This document shows, in pieces, positions 1-8,005 of a stretch of 32,560 nt of DNA. Location of the stretch: positions 1-32,560 of the forward strand of contig VSMX01000003.1 of the NCBI GenBank assembly GCA_009773975.1, in the 5' to 3' direction. This DNA comes from Desulfovibrio sp. Lineage in GTDB: Bacteria > Desulfobacterota > Desulfovibrionia > Desulfovibrionales > Desulfovibrionaceae. The notes beneath the pieces are model-generated. The model saw only the letters and a program-made list of their open reading frames with translations, was not told the origin of the DNA and made no database searches. Positions within the stretch are counted from its first letter, which is position 1. Every line of letters begins with the position of its first letter. A program made the position numbers and the translations under genes.

Positions 1-1117
1 GCGTCAGCTCTGTATGTGGCCTGAAACCGGGGCCAGGCCTCATGCCAGGCCCAAATCCGGGTCTGTGGCCGAAATTTGGCCCTGGTCCAAAACCAGGCCT
101 GTGCCCAAAGTTTGGCCCATGGCCGAAACCAGGCCTGTGCCCAAAGTTTGGCCCATGGCCGAAACCAGGCCTGTGCCCGAAATTTGGCCCATGGCCGAAA
201 CCAGGCCTGTTGCCAGGCCCGGATTGCGGCGGCAAAAGCGGCGGATAGCCGGGGCCGAAATTGGGCTTTGGCGGAACTGGCGGTTTGATGGCCGGCCCCG
301 GACCAAAGCCAGGTCCGGGAGGCGGCACGGGCGGCATCAGTCCCCCGGGATTATTCGGATTTCCGGGAGGATTGCCTTGCCCCGGAAGTGATGGAGCGTA
401 ATTCGGGCCGTTAGGGGGGGGCGGCGCAGGCCCGTAGCCAGGGGGCGATGGCGGAAAGGGATAGCCTGGAACCTGGCCTGATGGCTGAAATCCGGGATAG
501 GCGGGTGGGTATGGGTAGCCCGGAACCTGCTGCCCGGGCCCATGTGGGCCGGCCCAGCCAGAATTGTTCCAGCCGTTGTTCCAGTTGTTGCCCCAGCCAC
601 TGACATCGGGTTCGATTATGATTGGATAATTCTGGTAGTCCTGGTTCTGGTTGCGTCTGGTTGGCGCAATGACCGAGGTTACGATATCCCCGTTGTCCGG
701 ATCAACGTAGGTTCCCATATACCCGTCATAGCCCGGTGCCGTGTTGCTTGTTACCTGTGCCCCGGGCATTTTGGCAGGCTGCCTTTTTGCCTGGGGGCTT
801 TTTCCGGCCTTTGCCGGCGCCTCCGCTTCTGGTTGCGCCTGTTCGGCAGCTGAATCGCCAAGTTGCGACCATGTTGTGCGCCCGGTCGTGCCTTCGTCAA
901 CCACATTTCCGGCTGCCGCGAATTCTTTTTCAGCCTTCTGCAGATCTTTTCCGGCAGCGTCCAGATTGCGCTGCCCTTCGGAAAAATCCGCTGCCGGCCC
1001 GGATGCTCCAAAGGCTGGGGCAGCCATGAAAAGCGGCAGGCAGAGAGCCAGGCCCGCGAGCAGGCCGGCTTTTCTGTTTGCGAAAAAATGGCAAGGGGGA
1101 GATTTTTGTTTTTTCAT
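1..1117 (-). CDS. Secreted Pro/Gly-rich repeat protein, C-terminus beyond left edge
   Basis: An open frame runs from ATG at 1117 leftwards off the window (372 codons seen, no stop). Residues 1-38 form a signal peptide: a basic start, a Leu/Ala-rich core and an AFG/A cleavage region, so the product is exported. Residues 39-110 are mixed and Ala/Lys/Glu-rich. Next comes a short Trp/Asn/Gly stretch (GWGNNWNNGWNN), then about 190 residues dominated by Pro and Gly. The last part holds tandem 12-residue units of the type RPGFGHGPNFGH. No enzyme domain is visible; a surface or cell-envelope structural role is inference. Reading frames on the opposite strand are short and low-complexity, whereas this frame has a signal peptide and a good promoter. 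It is divergent from purM. No Shine-Dalgarno sequence precedes the ATG, and the predicted transcript would start at or next to it. Confidence 0.8.
   Translation of the reverse strand, partial: MKKQKSPPCHFFANRKAGLLAGLALCLPLFMAAPAFGASGPAADFSEGQRNLDAAGKDLQKAEKEFAAAGNVVDEGTTGRTTWSQLGDSAAEQAQPEAEAPAKAGKSPQAKRQPAKMPGAQVTSNTAPGYDGYMGTYVDPDNGDIVTSVIAPTRRNQNQDYQNYPIIIEPDVSGWGNNWNNGWNNSGWAGPHGPGQQVPGYPYPPAYPGFQPSGQVPGYPFPPSPPGYGPAPPPPNGPNYAPSLPGQGNPPGNPNNPGGLMPPVPPPGPGFGPGPAIKPPVPPKPNFGPGYPPLLPPQSGPGNRPGFGHGPNFGHRPGFGHGPNFGHRPGFGHGPNFGHRPGFGPGPNFGHRPGFGPGMRPGPGFRPHTELT
68..211. repeat. 36-bp tandem repeat, four units, inside the Pro/Gly-rich gene
   Basis: Four consecutive 36-bp units (68-103, 104-139, 140-175, 176-211) encode a 12-residue Gly/Pro/His/Phe motif on the minus strand. 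Units 2 and 3 are identical; units 1 and 4 differ at a few bases. Degenerate half-units continue toward position 1, so the array may go on beyond the window. Being in frame, copy-number change would alter protein length without a frameshift. Confidence 0.9.
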
Positions 1118-1123
1118 GAGACA

Positions 1124-1152
1124 CATATATCAATTTAAGCACAAGCATACAA
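1124..1152 (-). promoter_or_regulatory. Sigma-70-type promoter of the Pro/Gly-rich gene (leaderless geometry)
   Basis: On the minus strand TTGTAT (1152-1147), a 17-bp spacer, then TATATG (1129-1124). Six bases separate the -10 box from the ATG at 1117, so the usual start site would fall on the A of the ATG. No ribosome-binding site lies between. Predicted by eye. Confidence 0.5.
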
Positions 1153-1274
1153 GAATTGGCCGCAAATAATTAAAAGCGGGAAAGCCTCCCGGTTGCCCTG
1201 CAATTTGTTCATGCAGATTATTGTTGGGTTTTGTTTGAAAATTTGCTAACAACAGGGGGGTAAAGGAGAATACA

Positions 1275-2342
1275 ATGCCAAAATCGCGTGCGAACGCCTA
1301 TACTGAAGCCGGAGTGAACATTGAAGCCGGCAATGCCCTTGTCGAAAGGCTGAAAGCCATCGTGGCCGGAACAAGGGGCCGCGGCGTAATTTCGGATATC
1401 GGGGGTTTTGGGGGACTGTTCAAGCCTGATCTTTCGGGCATGGAGGAGCCGCTTCTGGTGGGCGCGACTGACGGGGTGGGAACCAAGCTGAAGCTGGCCT
1501 TTGCCTTTAACCGCCATGATACGGTCGGCATCGACCTTGTGGCCATGAGCGTTAACGATATTCTGGTGCAGGGGGCAAGCCCGCTGTTTTTCCTTGACTA
1601 TTTTGCCTGTGGCAAGCTTGATGTCGATGTGGCCGCGACTGTTGTCGAAGGCGTGGCCATGGGCTGCCGCAAGGCCGGCTGCGCGCTGCTTGGCGGCGAG
1701 ACGGCCGAGATGCCGGATATGTACGCGCCAGGCGAATACGACCTGGCGGGCTTTTGCGTGGGCCTTGTCGATAATGCCCGCCTGATTGACGGCACGGGCA
1801 CTCAGGCCGGGGACGCGATAATCGGCATTGCCTCAAGCGGCCTGCATTCCAACGGCTTTTCCCTGGTCAGGAAGGTGCTGGCCAAAAGCGGCCTGGCCGG
1901 CGACGAGCCCTTTCCCGGGGCGGATGGCAAAAGCGTGGCCGATGTCCTGCTTTGCCCAACCACAATATATATGGAGGCGGTCAAGCCCCTTTTGCGTGAC
2001 TTGAGCATAAGGAGCATGGCCCATATAACTGGCGGCGGTTTTTATGACAATATTCCCCGTTCGCTGCCCACTTCCGTTGAAGCCAGGATTGATTTCGGTT
2101 CCTGGACTGTGCAGCCTGTCTTTGAATGGCTGAAGGAAAACGCCGAACTTTCCTGGGAGGAAATGCTGCAGATTTTCAACTGCGGCATCGGTTATGTGCT
2201 TGTTGTGCCGCAAAAGCAGGCTGAGGAAACAATTAACAGGATTCAGGCATTCAACTTGCCGGCCTGGCAAATTGGTTCCGTTGCCATCCGCGAAAAAGAC
2301 AGCGAAGGCTTTTGGGGCGAACAGGTAACGATCAATTTTTAA
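1275..2342 (+). CDS. purM: Phosphoribosylformylglycinamidine cyclo-ligase (AIR synthetase)
   Basis: The 355-residue product matches PurM in length and motif order. PurM closes FGAM to AIR with ATP in the cytosolic de novo purine pathway. Visible blocks are the N-terminal AGVNIEAGN, ATDGVGTKLKLAF, the HDTVGIDLVAMSVNDI segment, GCALLGGETAEMPDMY, GIASSGLHSNGFSLVRKV, MAHITGGGFYDNIPR and the C-terminal FNCGIGYVLVV. The start is well supported: AAAGGAG (about 1262-1268) precedes ATG 1275 at good spacing. It is the first gene of a co-directional run extending to 7950 with small gaps or overlaps, so downstream genes may be co-transcribed with it. I found no convincing -35/-10 pair or purine riboswitch in the 157-bp divergent region. 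Confidence 0.97.
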   Translation: MPKSRANAYTEAGVNIEAGNALVERLKAIVAGTRGRGVISDIGGFGGLFKPDLSGMEEPLLVGATDGVGTKLKLAFAFNRHDTVGIDLVAMSVNDILVQGASPLFFLDYFACGKLDVDVAATVVEGVAMGCRKAGCALLGGETAEMPDMYAPGEYDLAGFCVGLVDNARLIDGTGTQAGDAIIGIASSGLHSNGFSLVRKVLAKSGLAGDEPFPGADGKSVADVLLCPTTIYMEAVKPLLRDLSIRSMAHITGGGFYDNIPRSLPTSVEARIDFGSWTVQPVFEWLKENAELSWEEMLQIFNCGIGYVLVVPQKQAEETINRIQAFNLPAWQIGSVAIREKDSEGFWGEQVTINF

Positions 2343-2355
2343 AGGCTTTTTCACC

Positions 2356-4089
2356 ATGAGTGAAACAATTGTTCTGGGCATAGACTGCGGCGGCACGCAT
2401 ACCGACGCGGCCCTGCTTGCTGTTGAGGGCACAGCCGCCAGGCTTCTGGCCTCCGCCAAGACAATTACCGACCATGCGGATTTGCCAGGCTCCATCCTCC
2501 GTGTGCGCGCGGGCCTTGAAAAGGCCTGCGATGACAGGGCAAAAGCCGCGCTTGCCCGCATATCCCGGCTGACACTGGGCACAACACTGTGTATCAATGC
2601 CATTCTCCAGGGCAGGGCGGACAAGGTTGGCCTTGCCCTTTCGGCTGGCCCCGGGCTTGATCCTGTCCACTTCGGCCTTGGAGAATATGTCTGCGTTGTG
2701 CCTGGCGGCCTGGATCATCGCGGCGTTGAAGTCAGCCGGCTTTTTACCAATGAGCTTGCCCTTGAAGCGAAAAAATGGGCCAGGGAAGGCATTGCCCAAA
2801 TTGCCTGTGTTGGCAAGTTTTCGCCCCGAAATCCCGTTCACGAGCAGGAAATGGCCCGGGTAGCGGAAGAAGCCTCCGGCCTGCCAGCAAGCATGGGCCA
2901 CAGTCTGTCCGGCCGTCTCAATTTTCCAAGGCGCGTTGCCACGGCCTACTACAATGCGGCTGTCAGCAATCTGCATAACGCCTTTCTGGATTCCGTGGAA
3001 AATTCGGCCGCTTTTGCCGGCCATACGGAAAACATGCGCCTGCTCAAGGCCGATGGCGGCGCGACAAGCTTTGGGGAATCCCGCAAAAATCCGGTGCAGT
3101 CGATTTTATCCGGCCCATCGGCCAGCGTCATGGGCGCGCTTGCCCAATGGCCGGATGGCGGCTCAGGCTGCTGTCTTTTGCTGGACATGGGCGGCACCAC
3201 AACGGATATAGCCATTGCCGTCGATGGTTCTCCCGTGCTTGAAAGACAGGGCATGATGCTTGAAGGCAGGCGCACCCTGGTTCGGGCCCTGGCCCAGCAA
3301 AGCATTGCCGTCGGGGGTGATTCCCTCTTGCGTCTGGAAAATGGCGCTGACGGCCCAAATGTTCTTGTTGGGCCGCAAAGAATTGGTTCGGCCATGGCTT
3401 TTGGCGGAAACGAGCCGACATTGCTTGACGCTTTCAACGTGCTCAATGCCGCGCAAAATCCGCAAAATTGCCTTGGCGATGTCGAAGCCTCCAGAAGGGG
3501 ACTGGAAAAACAGGCCGCCGGCCAGATCGGCGCGGGCGATCTTGCCGAAAAAGCTGTTGAATCCGCAATGGCCAGAATTGCAAGGGCGGCCTACGACCTT
3601 GTTGAAACTGTGAACGAAAGCCCCATTTATACCCTGGCGCGCCTGCGGGCAGTTAAGGAAGCGCGGCCCGACAAGGCCTGCCTTGTTGGCGGCCCGGCGC
3701 TTGCCGCGCGCGCAAGGCTGGAAAAGGCCCTGGATTTGCCGCTTTCCATTCCGCCGCGTCCGGAAGTTGCCAACGCCATCGGCGCCGCCCTGAGCTTGCC
3801 GACGGCCAGCCTGGAAATCTATGCCGATACGGGCAAGGGAACGCTTTGGGTTCCCGCCCTCGGGTTCAGGGAAAATATAGGCCGCAATTTCACGATTGAG
3901 GATGCCAAAAAGCGCGCTCTCACGCTGCTTGCGGAATACCTGGAAAAGAATGGCGCGGCCGATGCCAGCGTGGAAGTTGTGGAGGCAGATCTTTTTGCGA
4001 CCCTGGATGACAGGGGCTATGGCGCAAAGGACATCCGGGTTGTCGCGCAGGCCAGGCCCGGTCTGTGCGCGACGGTTGCATTTTCCTGA
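2356..4089 (+). CDS. Hydantoinase/oxoprolinase family protein (HyuA-like)
   Basis: 577 residues with the ASKHA-type ATP-binding layout of the hydantoinase A/oxoprolinase family. Phosphate loop GIDCGGTHTD lies at residues 8-17, LTLGTTLCINAIL at about 73-86, SGPSASVMGAL near 253, and the second nucleotide motif LLLDMGGTTTDIAIA at about 274-288. Family members hydrolyse cyclic amides with ATP, usually with a HyuB partner. No hyuB is seen here and the protein is shorter than full 5-oxoprolinase, so the substrate cannot be named. It begins 13 bp after purM with only a modest AAAGG upstream. Its TGA overlaps the ATG of trmL by one base, implying translational coupling. Family call is firm; reaction is unknown. 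Confidence 0.88.
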   Translation: MSETIVLGIDCGGTHTDAALLAVEGTAARLLASAKTITDHADLPGSILRVRAGLEKACDDRAKAALARISRLTLGTTLCINAILQGRADKVGLALSAGPGLDPVHFGLGEYVCVVPGGLDHRGVEVSRLFTNELALEAKKWAREGIAQIACVGKFSPRNPVHEQEMARVAEEASGLPASMGHSLSGRLNFPRRVATAYYNAAVSNLHNAFLDSVENSAAFAGHTENMRLLKADGGATSFGESRKNPVQSILSGPSASVMGALAQWPDGGSGCCLLLDMGGTTTDIAIAVDGSPVLERQGMMLEGRRTLVRALAQQSIAVGGDSLLRLENGADGPNVLVGPQRIGSAMAFGGNEPTLLDAFNVLNAAQNPQNCLGDVEASRRGLEKQAAGQIGAGDLAEKAVESAMARIARAAYDLVETVNESPIYTLARLRAVKEARPDKACLVGGPALAARARLEKALDLPLSIPPRPEVANAIGAALSLPTASLEIYADTGKGTLWVPALGFRENIGRNFTIEDAKKRALTLLAEYLEKNGAADASVEVVEADLFATLDDRGYGAKDIRVVAQARPGLCATVAFS

Positions 4090-4571
4090 TGCTGGTTGCG
4101 CTGGTCGAGCCGGAAATTCCGCCAAATACGGGCAATATTGCCCGTCTTTGCGCCGCCTTTGATGTGGAACTGCACCTGATTGAACCCCTGGGCTTCAAGC
4201 TCGAAAATCGTTATCTCAAAAGGGCGGGCCTGGATTACTGGCCGCATGTCAAGCTTTCTGTCTGGCCGAATTTCAGGGCCTTCCTCAATCGGCCCAAAAG
4301 ACCGGGCGATGAAAGGCTGGTCATAACTTCCGCAAAAAGGGCAGGTTGCGCGCCCCTGCAGGATTTTGCTTTCACCCGGCATGACGCCATTGTGCTGGGC
4401 GCGGAGACAAGAGGCCTGCCCGAGGATATTTTCGCCCTTTCGCCCCATCGGCTGCGCATACCCATAAGAAATATGCGCGCGGGCGGCGTACGCAGCCTCA
4501 ACCTTTCCACTGCCTGCGGCATCATTCTGTTTCAGGGCCTTGCAGCCTGCAAATTGCTGCCTGATAGCTAA
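4089..4571 (+). CDS. trmL: tRNA (cytidine(34)-2'-O)-methyltransferase, SPOUT family
   Basis: The frame is open further upstream, but ATG 4089 inside TGATG gives the family N-terminus MLVALVEPEIPPNTGNIAR, so this start is chosen (160 residues, normal for TrmL). SPOUT-knot motifs follow: LGAETRGLPEDI in the middle and IPIRNMRAGGVRSLNLS near the C-terminus, which together bind SAM in the trefoil knot. TrmL methylates the ribose of the wobble nucleotide of tRNA-Leu isoacceptors in the cytosol. It is coupled by a one-base overlap to the hydantoinase-family gene upstream; the CGGC gene follows 22 bp later. Confidence 0.93.
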   Translation: MLVALVEPEIPPNTGNIARLCAAFDVELHLIEPLGFKLENRYLKRAGLDYWPHVKLSVWPNFRAFLNRPKRPGDERLVITSAKRAGCAPLQDFAFTRHDAIVLGAETRGLPEDIFALSPHRLRIPIRNMRAGGVRSLNLSTACGIILFQGLAACKLLPDS

Positions 4572-4593
4572 ATCTCAATACTGGAGGTGTCCC

Positions 4594-4965
4594 GTGAAAG
4601 CAGGCCTGATTCGCTGTATGCAAACCGAGGAGGTTTGTCCGGCCAGCCGTTGTCTGGAATCAATGCTCCACAAAAAGGATGCCTTTGCTGGCGTTGAAGG
4701 GGATGTTGTTTGCGTTGGCGTGAGCACGTGCGGCGGCTGTCCCGGCAAAAAGGCCGGCTTCAGGGCCAAAAAAATGGTCGAACGCGGGGCGGAAGCCATT
4801 GTGGTCGCCTCGTGTATAACATTGGGCACGCCCATCAATTTTCCGTGTCCCTTTGCCAAAAAGATGAAAGTCTCCATCAGGGAAGCTGTTGGCGAAAATA
4901 TCCGGATTTTCGAATACAGCCACGAACCTTCGAGAAAAAAAGCCACCCAAACGGCGGTGCGCTGA
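4594..4965 (+). CDS. CGGC-domain protein (putative metal-binding)
   Basis: A GTG start at 4594 is chosen because GGAGGT (4583-4588) sits at ideal spacing and upstream in-frame codons overlap trmL. The 123-residue product has the STCGGCPGKKA motif near residue 45 that names the CGGC family. Further cysteines lie at RCMQTEEVCP, SRC, ASCITLG and NFPCPF, in line with metal or thiol chemistry. The family has no established reaction that I can state. The next gene begins one base after its TGA, so the CGGC gene, the GrpE-like membrane protein and the Hsp70-like gene form a compact translational unit. Confidence 0.85.
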   Translation: MKAGLIRCMQTEEVCPASRCLESMLHKKDAFAGVEGDVVCVGVSTCGGCPGKKAGFRAKKMVERGAEAIVVASCITLGTPINFPCPFAKKMKVSIREAVGENIRIFEYSHEPSRKKATQTAVR

Positions 4966-4966
4966 A

Positions 4967-5980
4967 ATGGCCGCGCCGGAAATGCCGGAGGCCGCTTTTT
5001 CCGCGGAAGCCGGCGAACTTGCGGAAAAGGCCGCCAGGGCCATTGAAAAAGAACCCAAAAATTACCCGGCCCACAAGGTCATTCTTTACGATCTGAATTC
5101 GGAACTGACCGCATACTGCGCCAAAAAATTTTTTGCGGAAAACGAACATCTCTCCGATCTGGGCCCCGCGCTCTCCTGCGAGCTGCCGCCTTTTTCAACG
5201 GATATTCTTTACGAGAAAAGGCAGAATATTGCCGCAATGGCCGGCATGACCCTGCTTGGCTGGTTTTTGGGCGGCGCGCTTTCCGGCCTGCTTTCCCTTG
5301 TGGGCATGGGCGGCGATATTTTGCGGGTCGCGGCTGTCTTTGCCATGTTCTGGCTCTCCGAATATCTGTCCGCCAATCCCAAAGCACGGAAAATCATCCT
5401 TGCCGTGCTTGGCCTTTCGGGACTTTCGCGCATGGCCGCCTCCGCCCTGGGCGGTTTTGTGGGCATTACCGGGATTAGGCAGGCAATTTTCGGCATGGGG
5501 AGGCTGCCGAACATTTTCAAGACCGCCTGGTTGTTCCTCGGCTCATTTTTTGTTTTTGTCTTTATGGCCAAAAAAGTGGACGGCCTGAACATAGCCGCTT
5601 TTGAAGAGAGCCTGAAAGAGCAAATCGCGGAACGCCTCAAGCTTGTCTATTTTGTATTTTCCGAAATTTCCGCCGCCAGCGGCGTTGAGAACAGCGGCCG
5701 CTCCGCCTGCGGCAAATCCTGCCCGCTTGCGGAGGAAGTCATGTCCATGCTTGACGGCCTGCCGCCGCAAAAAACCGCCCATTTGCTCCAGGCCCTGAGG
5801 CTTTGCGGCTTTGAGCCGCATGACGCGGGCAAGTGGCTGGTCTGGGACGATGCGGAACACAGGGATCTTTATGAACCCGTGGGACTTGTGAAAAACGGCG
5901 ACCGCTGCCTGGTGTTGTCCCGCCCCCTGACAAAAGACGGCAAGACGATTCGCGGCCGCGTCCAACGGATGGATACATGA
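4967..5980 (+). CDS. Four-TM membrane protein with a GrpE-like C-terminal segment
   Basis: ATG 4967, one base after the previous stop, gives 337 residues; an upstream in-frame ATG (4889) lies inside the CGGC gene. Layout: soluble Ala/Glu-rich N-terminus 1-85; hydrophobic segments about 88-106, 109-133, 141-163 and 183-200; cytosolic tail 201-337. The tail end resembles the GrpE beta-wing: residues 293-301 (WDDAEHRDL) parallel the GrpE F-[DN]-P-x-x-H-x-A block. Residues 315-334 (VLSRP, DGKTIRGRV) parallel the GrpE pattern ending in G-R-x-[IL]-R-P-A-x-V. GrpE releases ADP from Hsp70. The Hsp70-like gene follows with a four-base ATGA overlap, so the pair is probably made in fixed ratio. The GrpE reading is by-eye homology and moderate in confidence; membrane topology is clear. 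Confidence 0.75.
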   Translation: MAAPEMPEAAFSAEAGELAEKAARAIEKEPKNYPAHKVILYDLNSELTAYCAKKFFAENEHLSDLGPALSCELPPFSTDILYEKRQNIAAMAGMTLLGWFLGGALSGLLSLVGMGGDILRVAAVFAMFWLSEYLSANPKARKIILAVLGLSGLSRMAASALGGFVGITGIRQAIFGMGRLPNIFKTAWLFLGSFFVFVFMAKKVDGLNIAAFEESLKEQIAERLKLVYFVFSEISAASGVENSGRSACGKSCPLAEEVMSMLDGLPPQKTAHLLQALRLCGFEPHDAGKWLVWDDAEHRDLYEPVGLVKNGDRCLVLSRPLTKDGKTIRGRVQRMDT

Positions 5981-7950
5981 AAACTATCGGGATAGATCTC
6001 GGCACAAGCAATACCTATATATTTTCCTGGGACAGCGCCACCTGGAGCGGCGGCGGTCGTCCAAAGCCCATAATCCTGCAGGACATAACAGATTCCGGCG
6101 GCAGCCTGGCAACTGTCATTCTTTATGAGGATGGCAAGCCGCTCTGCATAGGCAACCTTGCGGAAAGCGAATATTTTGCCCATCCGGATTCGGGGGGCAG
6201 ACGCAAAATCCGCTCCCAGTTCAAGCCCGAAATTGACCGCGGAGAACCCTGGGCCCTGGAAGCGATGACTGATTTCCTGACCCTTCTGGGCAAGGCTCTT
6301 CCAAATGGCCTGCTGGAAAATGCCAATGTCCATGTTGGCATTCCCGCAAGGGTGCGCCAGGATTTCGCGATTACCCTTGGCAAATGCTTCTCGGAAGCCG
6401 GCTGGCCGGCAATTTCCTTTGTGCAGGAGCCGGACGCGGCCCTGGTTTCCTGCCTGGATCTCGGCATTCTTTCTGTTGCCGACATTGGCTGCCGGTGCCT
6501 GATTCTGGATTTTGGCGGCGGCACATTCGACTATACTGCCGTGGAAAGTCTCAATGTTCTTTCCCAGGGGGGCGATGCCCTTTACGGCGGCCGTTTGTTC
6601 GATGATCTGTTCTATCAGCTTTTTTGCGGCCGCAATCCCGATTTTGCCAGGGCCATGCCCAAAAGCCCATTTGCCTATTACGCGCACTGGGTGGAGTGCA
6701 AAAATCAGAAAGAGCTTTTTTCGCGCATTGTAAGCGATGAAAAGGCCGCAAAAGCCAGTCTGCTGCTGCCCTGGTACGACAGAAAGGGCGAAAGGTTCGA
6801 GGCCTGGGTCAATGATTACGGGCGAGATGATTTTGTGGCCAATGCAGAGCATTTTGTGGCCACGGACGAATTGCAGGCCATTCTTTCGGCCTACAGGAAC
6901 AGCGGCGGCCTTGGCGTAAACGCCTCGGAGCTCCTGGCTGGCAAGGAAATTGCCCTGATTGGCTGGCTGCATGGCTTGCTGGAAAACGTGGCCGACCGCG
7001 GCCAGATTGAAAAAGTCGTGCTGACGGGCGGTTCTTCGCGCTGGTTTTTTGTGCTCGATGCCGCCAAAAGGTTTTTCCCTGCCGCAAGCGTGGTCAGGAG
7101 CGGCCGCGATTATGAGGACATAGCCTACGGCCTTGCCCTTTATCCGGCCCTGGCTGTGGCCCGTGAGAGGGCCAGGGAATTGCTGGATGGCAAGATGGAG
7201 GCCTTTTGCGCGAAAGAAACAGATGAAGTGCGCAAATTGCTGGCCAGCGCGGCTGATCGGCTGATCATCGATTCCGCCCGCCGCATAACAGAACGCGACA
7301 TCATGCCCGTGCTGGAGGGGGCGAAGGAAAACCGCCCGACACTGCAGGAGCTTGAGGACGCAATTGACAAGAGCATTCGCGAAGACGGCGATCTTTATGT
7401 CATGTTCAGGCGGGCGGGACAAAATCTTGCCGGCGAAATTCGCCGCAAGGTGGATGGCGACTTCAAGCACTGGCTTGTCGAAAACGGGGTGCCCCTGACT
7501 GCCGGCATCCAAATCCCGGACGAGGCCGTAAATCTTGATTTTTTTGACGGCCTGGCCACCGGTATCCTGCGTCCGGAAGATCTGGACAAGTTTTTGGTGA
7601 CGCGGCTATTGCCGCTGATTGGCGGCCTGACCGCAGCCGGACTGATTGCCCATACTCTTGAGCCGGTAAGCACAATTATCGGCGGCGGCGCTGTCTTTGG
7701 GGGGACCTGGCTTTTGGGCAGATACGCGCCCTTTGTCATGCGCAACCGCAAGATTCCGGCCTTCATGCTGGGCGACAGGATCCGGCCGAAAATCACGGCC
7801 AAGATAACTCGCCATATCGAAGAGCATCTCCATAACGCCTTTGACCGCCTGGAAGAAAATCTGGCCACCGAAATCGGCAAACGGCTGCGGGCTTCCCTGG
7901 AATCGATGATCGCCAATCTCGGTATTTTCAATCAGATTGTTGTCAGTTAG
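5977..7950 (+). CDS. Hsp70-like ATPase with C-terminal membrane hairpin
   Basis: 657 residues. The actin-fold ATPase has all three signatures: phosphate-1 IGIDLGTSNT (4-13), phosphate-2 LDFGGGTFD (177-185), adenosine loop VVLTGGSSR (347-355), plus EPDAAL (151-156) where DnaK has EPTAAA. It departs from DnaK after residue 400. There is no recognisable substrate-binding beta-sandwich and no EEVD-like end. Instead a helical region precedes a Gly-rich hydrophobic pair of segments (about 543-588) and an amphipathic tail. It is therefore likely membrane-attached, unlike soluble DnaK. The ATG overlaps the stop of the GrpE-like membrane protein by four bases. The TAG stop lies inside the left arm of a 13-bp inverted repeat. 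Client and role are unknown; a membrane chaperone or remodelling role is inference. Confidence 0.85.
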   Translation: MKTIGIDLGTSNTYIFSWDSATWSGGGRPKPIILQDITDSGGSLATVILYEDGKPLCIGNLAESEYFAHPDSGGRRKIRSQFKPEIDRGEPWALEAMTDFLTLLGKALPNGLLENANVHVGIPARVRQDFAITLGKCFSEAGWPAISFVQEPDAALVSCLDLGILSVADIGCRCLILDFGGGTFDYTAVESLNVLSQGGDALYGGRLFDDLFYQLFCGRNPDFARAMPKSPFAYYAHWVECKNQKELFSRIVSDEKAAKASLLLPWYDRKGERFEAWVNDYGRDDFVANAEHFVATDELQAILSAYRNSGGLGVNASELLAGKEIALIGWLHGLLENVADRGQIEKVVLTGGSSRWFFVLDAAKRFFPAASVVRSGRDYEDIAYGLALYPALAVARERARELLDGKMEAFCAKETDEVRKLLASAADRLIIDSARRITERDIMPVLEGAKENRPTLQELEDAIDKSIREDGDLYVMFRRAGQNLAGEIRRKVDGDFKHWLVENGVPLTAGIQIPDEAVNLDFFDGLATGILRPEDLDKFLVTRLLPLIGGLTAAGLIAHTLEPVSTIIGGGAVFGGTWLLGRYAPFVMRNRKIPAFMLGDRIRPKITAKITRHIEEHLHNAFDRLEENLATEIGKRLRASLESMIANLGIFNQIVVS

Positions 7951-7986
7951 AGCATTTATGCAATGAAATTGAGTAAATGCTCTAAC
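7946..7986 (+). repeat. 13-bp perfect inverted repeat over the Hsp70-like stop codon
   Basis: GTTAGAGCATTTA (7946-7958) and its exact reverse complement (7974-7986) flank a 15-base loop that itself contains CAAT-GAA-ATTG. The stop codon TAG is at 7948-7950. No T-run follows, so it is not a classical intrinsic terminator. The loop core recurs in the hairpin at 16286-16322. Confidence 0.85.
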
Positions 7987-8005
7987 GAGACTTTGCCTGC
8001 AAAGG

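Noticed and set aside
68..211. Possible CRISPR array
   Set aside because: Units are contiguous with no unique spacers and are in frame within a coding sequence.
14..391. Repetitive plus-strand frames over the left edge
   Set aside because: These are antisense readings of the 36-bp repeat; the minus frame has a signal peptide and continues to ATG 1117.
1204..1260. Promoter for purM
   Set aside because: TTGTTG at 1221 has a 17-bp spacer but the matching -10 (TGCTAA) is poor; no convincing pair was found.
5869..7512. A 547-codon open frame on the minus strand opposite the Hsp70-like gene
   Set aside because: The plus strand encodes clear Hsp70 ATPase motifs; the minus translation is compositionally odd and matches nothing.
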